From NCBI GenBank assembly GCA_905182985.1, contig CAJJDN010000044.1, positions 146,708-210,707 of the forward strand: 64,000 nt of DNA. Reading direction: 5' to 3'. The first letter of the stretch is position 1. Every line of letters begins with the position of its first letter. A model generated the notes under the pieces. It was not told the DNA's origin and did no database searches. It saw only the letters and a list, made by a program, of their open reading frames with translations. Of this stretch, positions 24,681-36,965 are shown in pieces. The translations under genes were made by a program, and so were the position numbers. The stretch comes from Paramecium sonneborni. Its lineage: Eukaryota > Ciliophora > Oligohymenophorea > Peniculida > Parameciidae.

Positions 24681-25283
24681 ATGATTAATATTACCTTTAT
24701 GTTCATTACACTAACTTTGACTATTGCAAATTCATAGGATATACCAGATGTTAAAATATATATAGAATCACTCTGCTCTGATACATTAAAATCAATGAAG
24801 ATGATATCTGATCAAACAATCGAATCATTAGATTAAATAGCCAAAGTTGAATTTATACCATCTGGAAAAAAAAATCCAAAAGGTCATCATGAGCCAAATA
24901 CTTACATTACTAATTGTTAGAATAATGAAAAAGAATGTTATGGAAATATGATTTTAGCATGCGGTCTCAATTTATAAAAAAATTAAGTTGAGAGTACAAA
25001 GTTTGTGAGATGCTTCTTCAAAGAATAATCTGGAGAAGAGTTTTTTGATAAGGAAATAGATAAATGTATAGGGAGTGTATAACAAAAACTATAGGTTAAA
25101 GCTTGTGCAAATGGACCTTAAGGAATAGAGCTTTTATATAGAAATAGAATGAAAACTCCAGATTTAAGCTTTGTTCCTTCTATAGCGATAAATGGATAGA
25201 TAGATAAATTAAAAGAAGATTTTGGGAAATTAATTTGTTCTAAGATGAATTCATCTGTTTGCAAAGGTTTAAAATGGGATTGA
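24681..25283 (+). CDS. GILT-family lysosomal thiol reductase-like protein
   Basis: 200 residues, intronless, starting 12 bp after the RING gene stop. A signal peptide is visible (MINITFMFITLTLTIANS). The family signature CQxxxxECxxNxxxxC is present as NCQNNEKECYGNMILAC, and a later conserved block CANGPQGIELL follows. The active-site CXXC of gamma-interferon-inducible lysosomal thiol reductases is here LCSDT, so the second cysteine is Thr. It is probably secreted to the lysosome or phagosome. Whether it still reduces disulfides is uncertain; a single cysteine could form only mixed disulfides. Confidence 0.88.
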
Positions 25284-25484
25284 ATTTATGATAATATAAA
25301 TTTGATAATTTAATTTCTAATTATTGTATAATAATAATTATTTTGATAATAAATAGTTTATTATTAGAATATTGAATAATAATAAGTATAATTTTTTTAA
25401 TCATTAAAATTTGAATGATTTTTAAATAGAGATATATTTTATATGCTTATTTATGATGATTTAATATATATTATTTTATTTTTC

Positions 25485-26109
25485 TCAATATCTTCTTGGA
25501 GCTGTGATGATTTCGTAAAACTCCTCAAATGAGATTTATTCTGGGCTTTCTGTTTTTCTAAGAATATGAATATGATGGATCATTTCATGCAATTCATCAT
25601 CATTGAGGGTTTCACCCAATTCCTTTGCCACACGTTTAAGATTAGTAAAATCAATGAATCTAAAATATGATCAAATAAAAACCCAGTATCTTCAGGATCA
25701 TAAATTTGGAACAATTTGAATGCGCCTTCTCTTGTTTTATTATTTCCCAATCTATCTGAAATAATATTAACAAAAGTATCAAAATCGATTGAGCCTCCAA
25801 AACTAATTTTAAGATGTGAAAAAAATACTTCTCCAAGTCTTAAACCATTTGATACACAAACTTATTTCTAGCATCTACTCCTAAATCTTCAAGCACCTTT
25901 TTAATCTCATGTGCATCTATTGTGCCACTCTTATCATCATCAAATAAATCAAATGTTTCCTTTTTTATAGTTACAACACTTTTTACTCTTAAATCATTGA
26001 TTTCTTCTGGAGTCAAATAATTCTCCTTTGGCTTTTATGGTTTTGCAGGTGCTTAAACTTTCTTGTTTGGAGCTGGCTATAACTCAACCTATTTGTTTGC
26101 TCTAGACAT
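25485..26109 (-). CDS. Centrin-like EF-hand protein
   Basis: 191 residues; introns 25660-25682 (GTTTTT donor) and 25803-25828. The Lys/Pro/Gln-rich leader (MSRANKQVELQPAPNKK) is followed by LTPEEINDLR and a centrin-like tandem. EF1 is canonical (LFDDDKSGTIDAHE). EF2 lacks acidic ligands (QDLENFGGSIDFDTF). EF3 is partial (YDPEDTGFIDFTNLKRVAKELGE, with the centrin NLKRVAKELGE motif). EF4 is degraded (HIHILRKTESPEQISFEEF). Layout and the NLKRVAKELGE motif argue for the centrin family of basal body and infraciliary lattice proteins. Probably binds one calcium ion. It lies about 30 bp from the WD-repeat gene stop. Confidence 0.88.
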
Positions 26110-26139
26110 ATCTATTTAATAATTTTATTTATATATTTT

Positions 26140-28799
26140 TCATTATCCATAATAATCCTAATAAATGTTATCGAAAATCTCACATTTGCTTCCTTATAAT
26201 TCCAAACTCTCTTTAATCAATTGTAATTCATTTTTTTTATCTTTTCCAATTATTGTCAACTCTTTACCATTTTAGCTTACATTTAATTATTCACAAATAC
26301 TAAGCATAATTAAATCTCCAATGATCTTCAAAAACTAATTATTTGCCAATCATTTGAGAATCATCTTTTACACAATATACATATAAATTCGATTCACTAT
26401 CTATTGCACCTATTAAACCATCTGAAAGTATTCTAATCCAAATAATCTTCTTTAAACCAATCCTCAATTACCATATTGATTTTGTAAACTCTTTATTAAA
26501 TAATCTATCAATTATTATTAATTATCTTACGCAATATGTCCATCCACATAACCAACACAAAAATAATTATAATAAATATTACTAACAACATATGGTTGGG
26601 TATCAGAATCATTATAATATGATTTTAATTAAGAAATGTTAATAACTTTTGTAGGTCCACAGATCAAAATACTATAAATTAAATTATTCATAATAATACG
26701 TATCAATATCCATTATCATACTACTATAAATCTTAGTAAGATTCTTATTTATTGTATTTAATAATACTAATTTCTTTTTAGATTTTATTCCTAAATCTAC
26801 ATACAACTTTTCTTATTCATTATATTTCAAATCTTAAACTTCCCAAATTTATATATTTCCAAAAATATCCATCACAACTATCTCAAAAATCAATTTGACA
26901 AATTAATTGTGTGTTATTTGTTGTATTTAAGATAACTAATTTATATTAGTATCACTAAATTAATCAAGTATTGATAAATTCCATTCCGATGCAAAATTTA
27001 AACTTTTTACCTTAAATTCATTCTACAATAATTCTTTAATTTTATTTGTTTATTTATTCGTTTAACCAATATCATTAATACTCCATCCAGCTATTTATCC
27101 ATCTGAATTTCCACAAATCAGTAGATTTTATTCACAAATTAAACATGTTACTTTTGAAGGAATATAATATAGTAGATTTTAAGGGTATTAAATTATTATT
27201 GAACCATTCATCCACTTAAATTTATCATTTTCAATATAATATGTTTCAAAAAATTCTAATTAATTATTATTTATTTAATGAGCTACAATATTTAAGCATT
27301 TGCATTTAAATGCATTTTTTATTTGATTAGGAAATGTATAATTTTATTATTCTGAATGAATTTAATCTTAATTTCTATATCCAGTATTAAGAATTTCTTC
27401 AAAAATTTCACATGCTTATTCAATAAACTCACATAAACGATTATCTTTTTAATATTATTATTTATGTGCAAGAAATGTTCTATTATAATCTTCAGGACAT
27501 TGTCCTCCAAAATCATTGGTTTAAAAATCATCTGTTTAAGTTTCTATTGTTAATCTATCATCAAATGCTTAATCACAAGAATTTCTAATGATATTAGCTT
27601 TTATATGATTGAGATATGTTTCATATTCAGCTAAAAAAAATAATAATATTTTTAATACTTCTAGGTTAAATTACTAATTAATTGCTATAATCATCTACTT
27701 CTAATGTAATTAATTATTACAAATCCTTGGCTCTTTATTTTTATTCCTCCTACTTACCTTATACAATGTTTTTTGTAGTACTCATGTTAAATTAAATTGT
27801 CTATTCAATAATTAATGCATATTACTCTTTCTTTAAAGTCATCAATTGTCATAGCGTTTTATTATTGGTTTTGCATTATTTCTTTTGTTTATGCTAATTA
27901 TATGTTAGTTTCCTCTGGTTATTCATTTTATTACTATTAGTTTTAAATTGATTAAGTCTTTCCACCTTTCTTACCTATATTTTTATTCATATCTTTTTAA
28001 GTTTTATCCAACTTAACTTCTTATGTTTATTGGATTACATTTTATTACTAATTATTTAACTATTCTATATCAATTTATTCCTAAACAGCTTGTTTAACTC
28101 TTGTTCTAGGAATCTTTTTAGGTTCAATCTATTATTCTTCTAAAGGAGCTTAAAACTGAATCTTATTTTCCAATAGTTCTGCTACTTTTATAGTATCTTT
28201 AGTTATTGGCTCTTATTTATTTGTTGGTTTTATAGGTTTCATCTTTTTAAATGCATCTGAACCATCTACAGATTCTTTCCCTGAAAATAAGTTCATTTCT
28301 GGTGCATTTAAAGGTCTTTACTTCATTTATACTTGCACCATTTATCTTAATTCTTTTTATTTTATTTGACTGACTTCTTATTGAATTTTTTCTTTATTTG
28401 CAAATAGATTTATTGCTGGACCTTAATATTATTATGCTACATTTGGGATGTCTTCATTTTATTAAACAGGTGCATTAGATTGTAAATTGAATTTTCTAAA
28501 TCCATTTACTGGTGTTCTTCCTTTTAATTTAAGTCGAAACTGTTACTTTATTATGTACTTTTTTACTCATCCACTTTCGATTCCATAATTGATTCTTAAA
28601 ACTATTATGATTGTTGAACATCATCTTTTTTTGAACTAGGCGGACGTACAAAAGGCCTTAAATTCATTTTTGGTTCTGGAGCTCTCTATTCTCTAAGTTC
28701 AAGTGTTGGTTAAGGAGGCTCTTATTCTGAAACTTAAGAAGTATTTTTTATATTAAAGTTAGGCCTTAAAGGTCTCATATTTGGCTTAGTATTTGCCAT
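26140..28799 (-). CDS. WD-repeat protein with a long Q/P-rich N-terminus, possibly a dynein-2 intermediate chain
   Basis: Starts MANTKPNMRPLRPNF at 28799 and ends TGA at 26142-26140. The first ~350 residues are Gln/Pro/Lys-rich and disordered. Two introns fit well: a 25-nt one after DDFKER and a 28-nt one (GTATTA...TAG) before TEYETYLNHI. The motif ETQTDD occurs mid-protein, then Cys-rich text and WD-like blades (LLICGNSDGQIAGWSIND, IFGNIQIWEVQDLK). The ETQT motif and order recall WDR60/DYNC2I1, the retrograde intraflagellar dynein chain, but this is weak. The join near 28560 and the last exons near 26350 are unresolved, so the protein sequence is only partly certain. Confidence 0.65.
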
Positions 28800-29079
28800 T
28801 ATAATTTTAGAATAAATAATAATAATTTTTGTTAATTACTTACAATAATAAACAACAGAACTCTATTCAAAGAGAAATTAATTTAAATTATACTTTACTA
28901 ATCAAACTATAATTCATTTCTATTAAATGAATAGAATTGAAAATTTTTAAAAGTTGTAAAATATTTAAACAGAATAAAGAATTAAATATTCAGAAAAATA
29001 ATTAATAAATAGCCATTATAAGCTATGATTTTTTACTATATGAACTATCATATATATTATTTATATATGAATATTATTA
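27958..29079 (+). repeat. First copy of a 1,122-bp exact direct repeat flanking an N
   Basis: Repeated at 29081-30202, offset 1,123, with a single N at 29080 between. In this copy the WD-repeat gene continues leftwards complete, so the overlapping contig end lies on the right. Most likely an unmerged contig overlap. Confidence 0.9.
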
Positions 29080-29080
29080 N

Positions 29081-29922
29081 CTTTCCACCTTTCTTACCTA
29101 TATTTTTATTCATATCTTTTTAAGTTTTATCCAACTTAACTTCTTATGTTTATTGGATTACATTTTATTACTAATTATTTAACTATTCTATATCAATTTA
29201 TTCCTAAACAGCTTGTTTAACTCTTGTTCTAGGAATCTTTTTAGGTTCAATCTATTATTCTTCTAAAGGAGCTTAAAACTGAATCTTATTTTCCAATAGT
29301 TCTGCTACTTTTATAGTATCTTTAGTTATTGGCTCTTATTTATTTGTTGGTTTTATAGGTTTCATCTTTTTAAATGCATCTGAACCATCTACAGATTCTT
29401 TCCCTGAAAATAAGTTCATTTCTGGTGCATTTAAAGGTCTTTACTTCATTTATACTTGCACCATTTATCTTAATTCTTTTTATTTTATTTGACTGACTTC
29501 TTATTGAATTTTTTCTTTATTTGCAAATAGATTTATTGCTGGACCTTAATATTATTATGCTACATTTGGGATGTCTTCATTTTATTAAACAGGTGCATTA
29601 GATTGTAAATTGAATTTTCTAAATCCATTTACTGGTGTTCTTCCTTTTAATTTAAGTCGAAACTGTTACTTTATTATGTACTTTTTTACTCATCCACTTT
29701 CGATTCCATAATTGATTCTTAAAACTATTATGATTGTTGAACATCATCTTTTTTTGAACTAGGCGGACGTACAAAAGGCCTTAAATTCATTTTTGGTTCT
29801 GGAGCTCTCTATTCTCTAAGTTCAAGTGTTGGTTAAGGAGGCTCTTATTCTGAAACTTAAGAAGTATTTTTTATATTAAAGTTAGGCCTTAAAGGTCTCA
29901 TATTTGGCTTAGTATTTGCCAT
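29081..29922 (-). pseudogene. Truncated duplicate of the WD-repeat gene 5' end (assembly copy)
   Basis: Carries the same MANTKPNMRPLRPNF start (29922-29920) and N-terminal frame as the gene at 26140-28799, then breaks at the N. It is identical to the intact copy and should be treated as an assembly duplicate, not a second gene. Confidence 0.85.
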
Positions 29923-30202
29923 TATAATTTTAGAATAAATAATAATAATTTTTGTTAATTACTTACAATAATAAACAACAGAACTCTATTCAAAGAGAAA
30001 TTAATTTAAATTATACTTTACTAATCAAACTATAATTCATTTCTATTAAATGAATAGAATTGAAAATTTTTAAAAGTTGTAAAATATTTAAACAGAATAA
30101 AGAATTAAATATTCAGAAAAATAATTAATAAATAGCCATTATAAGCTATGATTTTTTACTATATGAACTATCATATATATTATTTATATATGAATATTAT
30201 TA
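29081..30202 (+). repeat. Second copy of the 1,122-bp direct repeat
   Basis: Begins directly after the N at 29080 and ends where unique sequence upstream of the ribosomal protein gene resumes. Same nature as the repeat at 20092-22674. Confidence 0.9.
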
Positions 30203-30404
30203 AATTATATTGAATGCATATATATATATAATATATATAAACAAATAAATTGAATTTCAGAATTATTCTATATGATTAGGTTAAGAGGGGAAGACTTATT
30301 ATGAATGAATATAATTAATTAATATATATGATATTTGTATAACATCTCTTTTTAAAAAGATTAAAAGGATTTTTAAATAATAAAAAAAATTTGTTTTATT
30401 AGAG

Positions 30405-30914
30405 ATGGTAAGAACATCGATTAATATTTTTAGGTACTTACAAAGTTTGTTGAAGTTGGAAGAGTTGTAAAGATCAACTATGGTCCATAAGAAGGTAAAT
30501 TGGCTACAATAGTTGAAATTCTGAATGATAAGAGAGTCCTTATTGATGGACCAACCACAGGAGTTTAAAGATAGGTAATTCCAATTAGAAGATTAACACT
30601 TACCAAATTCAATCTTAAAGGTGCTACAAGAGGTGCTAGAACTGGTGTGATTACTAAGGCAATTAAAAAGAATGACCCAATTGCTTAATATCAAAATACA
30701 CTTGCTGCCAAGAAAGTTGCCAAGAAAGCTTTAAGAGCTAAATTAACAGATTTTGATAGATTTAGAGTTATGATTCTCAGAAAGAGAGTAATGCTATTAT
30801 TAATAATAATAATAGAGAAGTGCACTCCTCAGTACCTAATTAAAAGCTTTAAGAAAGAATAATGCTGGAGGAAAACCAGCTGCTTAAGCTAAAGGAGGAA
30901 ATAAGAAAAAATGA
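30405..30914 (+). CDS. RPL14: 60S ribosomal protein L14 (eL14)
   Basis: 151 residues; introns 30408-30433 (directly after the ATG) and 30788-30815. The protein begins MVLTKFVEVGRVVKINYGPQ, followed by KLATIVEILNDKRVLIDGPT and QVIPIRRLTLTKFNLKG, the KOW-type barrel of eL14, and ends with a basic helix and an Ala/Gly/Lys tail. Length and conserved blocks match the family. It is a cytosolic large-subunit protein. Placing an intron immediately after the start codon is common in ribosomal protein genes. Confidence 0.96.
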
Positions 30915-30975
30915 AAAAGCTTAATATAAAATAAGTATATTAATCATGTTAAATAAAAAATCAAAATCTTTCTAT

Positions 30976-32413
30976 TCATTATATAACTGTTTAATTTTCT
31001 GTTTAAAAATCCATACTACTTCTTGAATCTTAACTTCTGCTAGTTACAGATCCTTATCTTTTAATCTTAGACATTTGACTCTTATAAATCTATGGCAAAA
31101 TTAATCTTTATGTTCCAGTAAAATTCTATTCATAAATTTATTCTTTAGTTAATTCTTCTGGTATCTTTTCAATATTTTTACGATAAACTCCTGTATTATC
31201 TGTTCCATCATTAAGTAACATTTATTTCTCTACTTCATATTAACTCTTTCCTAATATTATTAATTAATCATATCCATCAGTTTTATCAATTGATAACATA
31301 TGAGATTAGCTGAATTAACTTTTTTGTTTTTCAATTTTTTTCATTAAATATTCTTCACTTCTAAAACTTTTAAATGGAAGAGAACTTTAATTCATTTCAG
31401 AATCTGTTGATTTTCTAAATCTACTGGAAATTGTTAATTGACCACTATCTGGCAAAAAATTTGGTTTTCTATAATATTCTATACCTCCCTTATGTCCACA
31501 TACTGATGATTCTGTAAATGCATAAGGCAAATCCGATCCCTAAATAATCTTTATTATGAATTACCACAATAAAATCATATTTTCTTTCATTTTCTACAAT
31601 AATTTATGTATCCTTCAATTTCATTAAGGTTTCATTTGATTGATCAGGTTTTCTTAAAGTCATTTACCAAACTCTTGGACCAAATCTTTCATAATCTGTT
31701 TTAAGTGCATCAAAAGCGGCTGCTGCTTCTAATCTTGTTCTATAATTTTCAGCTTATATTAATTGACAATCAGAAGGAAATCTACTTAATTGATTTGCTT
31801 ATTAATAAGTAAAATCATTCCAGTATTATTCCATCTTATCATGTTTATCCATTACTCTTTCTTATTTTGTAATATTAGATCTAACAACAGGTTATAGTTC
31901 TCTAAACTTAATTTTTTATAAATACTTAAGTTTTCTTAACTCTATTTCTTTATTCATTTCTATTCTATCTTTAATCTTATCTAATTCTTCAAGCAATTAA
32001 GTTTTAGTTGTTAATTAATCTCTCTTATCTTTTTTGAATTTTCCAGAGCCTCCACCTTTTTATAAACTTTTTATATCACTCTTTGCCATAGATTTTTAAT
32101 CTTAATCAATTCTTGTTTATGATTTTTATGGAAGTTATCGAAGATTAAATTCATCGAATTATGCTTATTTTTTACCATACTTTGTTTTATTGAACCAATC
32201 TGGTTTTCCTAAAATAGAGTGTTTTATTATTTCACCCTTTTCATTGTATTTTGGACCTTTATCAATATTATATTCATCATTGATTTCTTAGAAAATATTT
32301 CTATCACTTTAAGTTTAAGGTTCATTTATAGCTAAACTTCTTGCAATAAATAACTTTTGAATTCGTTTTAACCTATTTTCTTTTATTATTGTGTTCTCCC
32401 TTTAAAGTGACAT
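30976..32413 (-). CDS. Unrecognised 470-residue coiled, charged protein
   Basis: One 25-nt intron at 31540-31564; spliced length is a multiple of three. No signal peptide or membrane segment. The N-terminal half is basic with a coiled-coil section (LTTKTQLLEELDKIKDRIEM). The middle has a distinctive DYERFGPRVWQMTLRKPD, and the C-terminal half is Ser/Lys/Gln-rich, ending SRSQDSRSSMDF. The highly charged composition is like that of ciliary or microtubule-associated proteins, but I recognise no family and assign no function. Confidence 0.75.
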
Positions 32414-32628
32414 AATTTATATTAAAATTAAATTAAAATATAAAACTGTATTATATTTGTTTCCTTTTAAAATAAAAACTCACAAAACTAGTAAGTATGT
32501 ATTAAATATATTGATTGTAATTACTTTTTGTTCAAATATTTTTATTAATTAAATTTTTTTTAATTGCAATAAAAATATAAATTCAAATTTATATTTATAT
32601 TTTAGATGCTTAATCATTTTTTCCAATT

Positions 32629-34192
32629 TCAATTTCTGATTAATTGGATGCAATCTAAAGGTTCATGGAAATATAAAAATTTAGCCTTCCATTTCAAATT
32701 CTTCATTTTCTCAGGTACTGGAGTAACCTTAAAATTCCTTATAATATGACATAATATGACTTTTATTTCCATCATAGCCATATGCTAAAATTTTATGATT
32801 ATGAAATTACTTGTCCAATACAATTTCTAGGTCCTGCAGAAAATGGAATATTAACATAACCATTATCATTTTTTACTACTTAAGTTTTTAGAAATCTTTT
32901 ATGATCAAAATCTTCATAATTTTAAAAGTATTTATCGTTTTATTATTAAACAAAATTAGCTGGCATGAGAATCCATCCTTTTTTAATATGTAAATCTTTT
33001 ATCAGCATATCTTAATTAGCAACTCTAACTAAGGGACCACTAGCTGGATTTCTAACTCTTAAAACTTCCAAAATAAATGAATTTAATTCTTATAATTTAT
33101 TAAGATGAATATCAAGAACATCACCATCTCCAATTACTGTTTAAATTTCTTTAAGTAATTCCTAATGAATTTCTGGATATTAAGCTAAATAAAATAAACA
33201 CATTGCAGCAACACTAGAAGTAGTATCTGTCCCAGCGAAAAATAAAGTTATAAATTAAGATATTATTTCTTCTTTAGTAATTCCAGTAGTATTTTTTTCA
33301 TCTAATAATTCTTACAAATGAATATCCAAAAAATCGAAATCCTCTTGATTTTTTTTAAAACCTTCCTTTTAAATTTTAGTAATCCTATTATCAATTACAT
33401 TTCTTGCAAAAATATTAAGTTCTTCAATTCTCCTATTTATGTTTCTTTCTTTTTTATTCGGTAATATTTTCCATTATTTTTCACCTATAATCATCCATTT
33501 AAGAAAACCATAAAAAGATCCATAAATGGCTTCTGTTATATCATTGAACAATTCGACAATTTCAGATTAAGCTTCCCTTCCATTAAGTTGTGCATTTTCT
33601 GCCTCCTTACCAAAAAAGGTTTAAATTACAACTTCTCCTGCTATAGATCTTGTTAAATCTAAAGGATTTTAATAATTATTATTAGCCAATTTCAATTTAA
33701 CTACTTAATTCATCATTGGAATTCGTGCTTTTAATTTATCAAAATCAAATGGTCTTCCTAATAATTTTCTTTAATTTTTCCACTGTTAACCATATTAAAA
33801 TAATAATCCTTATCCCATTAGACGTGAACTTGATATTTCAATAAGTAGTACTTGTTATTTAAAAAATCTATTTTTCGGAAACTATCATGATTTGTATGGA
33901 TTTATTTTATCATTTCAGGATCTCCAATAAAAATGAATGGAATATTGAATATATTTAAGAGTAGAAATTTTAAATCTTTATTCTCTTTAAAATATTTTTT
34001 AATTGATGCGTAATGATCATTATATTTTTTGTACGATCCTTCTATTTCTACAATATCTCCAAAAATTGGAAAGAAAATCATTTTGGCTTAGTTTCCGAAT
34101 TTAATTTTGATTAGTAGTAGCTAGATAAAGGGTTTAATCACTAAGGAATATAATAAAATGAGCAAAAATGCAATTCCAATATAGATGTACAT
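32629..34192 (-). CDS. Cytochrome P450 monooxygenase
   Basis: 504 residues; introns 32785-32810 and 33829-33851 (AAG end). The N-terminal anchor is MYIYIGIAFLLILLYSLVI. The I-helix reads FFAGTDTTS (A/GGxDTT), the K-helix has EVLRVRNP (ExxR), and the haem loop is PFSAGPRNCIGQ, matching FxxGxRxCxG with the thiolate cysteine near residue 445. Length is normal for an ER-anchored eukaryotic P450. Substrate unknown; probably oxidises sterols or xenobiotics with a reductase partner. The second intron falls directly after the haem loop. Confidence 0.95.
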
Positions 34193-34261
34193 CAATTTAG
34201 TTAAATTATATATTGTTTCATTAAATATGACTCTAATATATTTATGTATATAATAATATTT

Positions 34262-36664
34262 TCATTCTATTAAACGGACTTATTTAAGAAAATCTTCAAC
34301 ATATTTAGAAGCTAAATAAGCTTGATCTTCAATTTCAGATCTTGTATTTAATATAACCGTACTAAGATTCTTATTGATCTCAAATTCAAAAAAAACTTAA
34401 CATTAATGTGATCCATAGAAATACATTTTTAGGACATTATCTTCTTCTCCTGCAGCTATATTATATAGTCTATATTATTTAAATAATTATTCCATAGAAG
34501 CTTCATTTGCAATATCATTTCGAACTAACATTCTTGTGAAAGTTGCACTAAAATAATAAATAATTAATTGATTACCCATCATTTAAATTAGTCCACATAT
34601 TTTCAAAATTATCAGCATCTATTGAATAATTGACTATAAAGCTATCTATACTAAGATAGGCTTATTATTATTGAGATTAATCTGAAATTTCAAGCAAATC
34701 ATTAGTTTAATGGTAAGGTTAAGATTGTGGATTCTCAATAACATCAGAGGTTTATTCTTAAATTGTATTTGTTTTGGTTTGTTATTATTCTTAATTAAGA
34801 TCTTATAATTCTTTATTTCTAAGATTATTGAAGTATTCCATTGGTTTGATAAATTTATTAACATTTTTCTCATAAATAACAGATAAAGAATTGAATTCAA
34901 ATAAAAGAGCTTCTTTATTAATGATAGTCTCTTCTAGGAATTTATCAACTTTGATACTATATTGCCAAAGTTATTTAACTTCATTAGGATTTGAATGTAA
35001 TGCTCTATAATAGAAAGCTGCTCTATCCTTTAAATCAATATCTTCATTTTCATTTTTTATAATTGAATAGAATAACTTACCTAAAACTTAATGCATTTCT
35101 GGTGCTCTAACAAAAAATACTTTCAGACAAGATGTTAAAAGAGTTTATTTTAAATCTACAGATTCTGATGCCCCTATATAAGTTTCTAATATATAAGGAG
35201 CTAAAGGTATTTGTTATCCAAATTGGCCTAAAATATAAATTAAAGCTATTTTTGAATTAGAATCTGTAATATTATCTGATTAAATGATTTCTAAACAATC
35301 TTTAATGTGTTTAGGATCTTTTCTTAAAATATCCCTAAACACAAGAATTACTTCATTCGTTATATAATCTTAGAGTGTTACAAAAGAAGATAATTGTTTT
35401 ACTATTGCAGTAGCTAAATCAGGTAATCTAATAGCAATAGATCCTAAAGCTTAGATTGATTTTTTAGAAATCTCCTAATCGACATCAGTTACATATTCTC
35501 CTAATTCATTTAACATGTCTCCTAAATTAAAGTCACATGCGATTAATGATAGAATTTCAAGTTTTAGTAATTTTATATAAGTTGGTTCATCAACTCTGCA
35601 ATAAAATGATTTATAATCAGATGCAAATACAGAATTATATCCTTTAGATGTAATATATTTTATATGACACAAAATCGTGTACATAATTTCAAAATTACCT
35701 TCACTAATAGATGCTAAGGTTACTAAAGGTAGTTTAACTCTAGTTATAACTTATTCATAAATTTGAGGTTTATTTTTAGTGAAATTCATAAAGACCTTTA
35801 TGACTCCTAAGACAATTGCAGAACAAGAATGTTTTAATCTCTCTTCTAATAAATTCATGATGTTAAACATTTCTTTATCATCTTTTGGAGAATATTTAGC
35901 TAACTCATCTAAAATGGTTGCCTATCCCCATTCATTAAATTCTTTCAATCTTCCTAATAAATAATCAACCATTTTTTTTGATAATGCCATTCCACCTTCA
36001 GATGCTAAAATTTCATTTAATGCATGAATTGCATTGATTATAACTAGTGGATCATTATCACTTATCATTTTATATAATGAATCCTCTATATTGTTTAATT
36101 ACTCTGGTTGCATATAAAATACTTTCACACATCCCATTATAGCTGTTTTTCTAACATATGCATCAATATCTGATAAAGCTTCTTTAATTGCTGGCATCAA
36201 AAATTCTATTGCACCACTAAATCTAAGTGAACATAAATTTCTCAATGCAAAACCTCTAATCTTTGGATCATTGTGTTTACAATCTTTTTAAAATGTACTT
36301 ATAGCCATAAATGCCATATCTTTATTCTATTCAGCATATGTTGTTAGATATAAATATATCATTTTTTTTTATACCAAATCATTTGTATAAGATGCCATAC
36401 ACATTTCAGGAAATAATTTAGATACATCGATTCCTAATCTACAATTCTATAATACCCAATGTCATATACGCAATCACCTTTTTTACTACTTCTCTTTTCT
36501 TTTTATCATCCTTTTCATTTAAAGTATTCTTTACCAATCTATATTCAATGAATATATTGATACATTTTCAATTCATTTACTTCTCCTTTTCTATTACCTT
36601 CGAAATATTATTATGGCTTAGCTGCAGATCCGTTCTCTGTATTTGTTGCATAATTCGAACGCAT
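34262..36664 (-). CDS. Beta-adaptin, AP-complex large subunit
   Basis: 775 residues; introns 34548-34575, 36434-36455 and 36539-36563. The trunk begins KGEVNELK, then KKVIAYMTLGIDVSKLFPEM, MIYLYLTTYAEQNKDMAFMAI, NDPKIRGFALRNL, and continues as HEAT-like repeats with VRKTAIMGCVKVF. A Gln-rich hinge leads to a C-terminal appendage (SIDSFIVNYSIDADNFENMW). This is the beta subunit of a clathrin-associated adaptor (AP-1/2 or AP-4), acting in coated-vesicle traffic. The type cannot be fixed by eye. Length is shorter than metazoan AP-1/2 beta, mostly in the hinge and appendage. Confidence 0.93.
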
Positions 36665-36965
36665 ATTTAATTAATAAAACTTAAGAATTAATCAATCTAG
36701 GATTCACTCTACATTTTACTTTCAATATTTTTTTTTCCTATTAAGAGATAAAATGCTAGTTCAAGTAAAACAAAAATTATAATACAATAAATTTATGAAT
36801 TTCAACTCCTATGTAATACATAATGTTTAAGTTTTGTTATTAATATCATAATTAATGTTATTAATCATCATTCAAATTTATAACATATTATTTTTTAAAA
36901 TGAATAGATATGTTTCAATTTATATGAAATTAAAACAATTTTAGACTAAATATGAATTATAGGTA

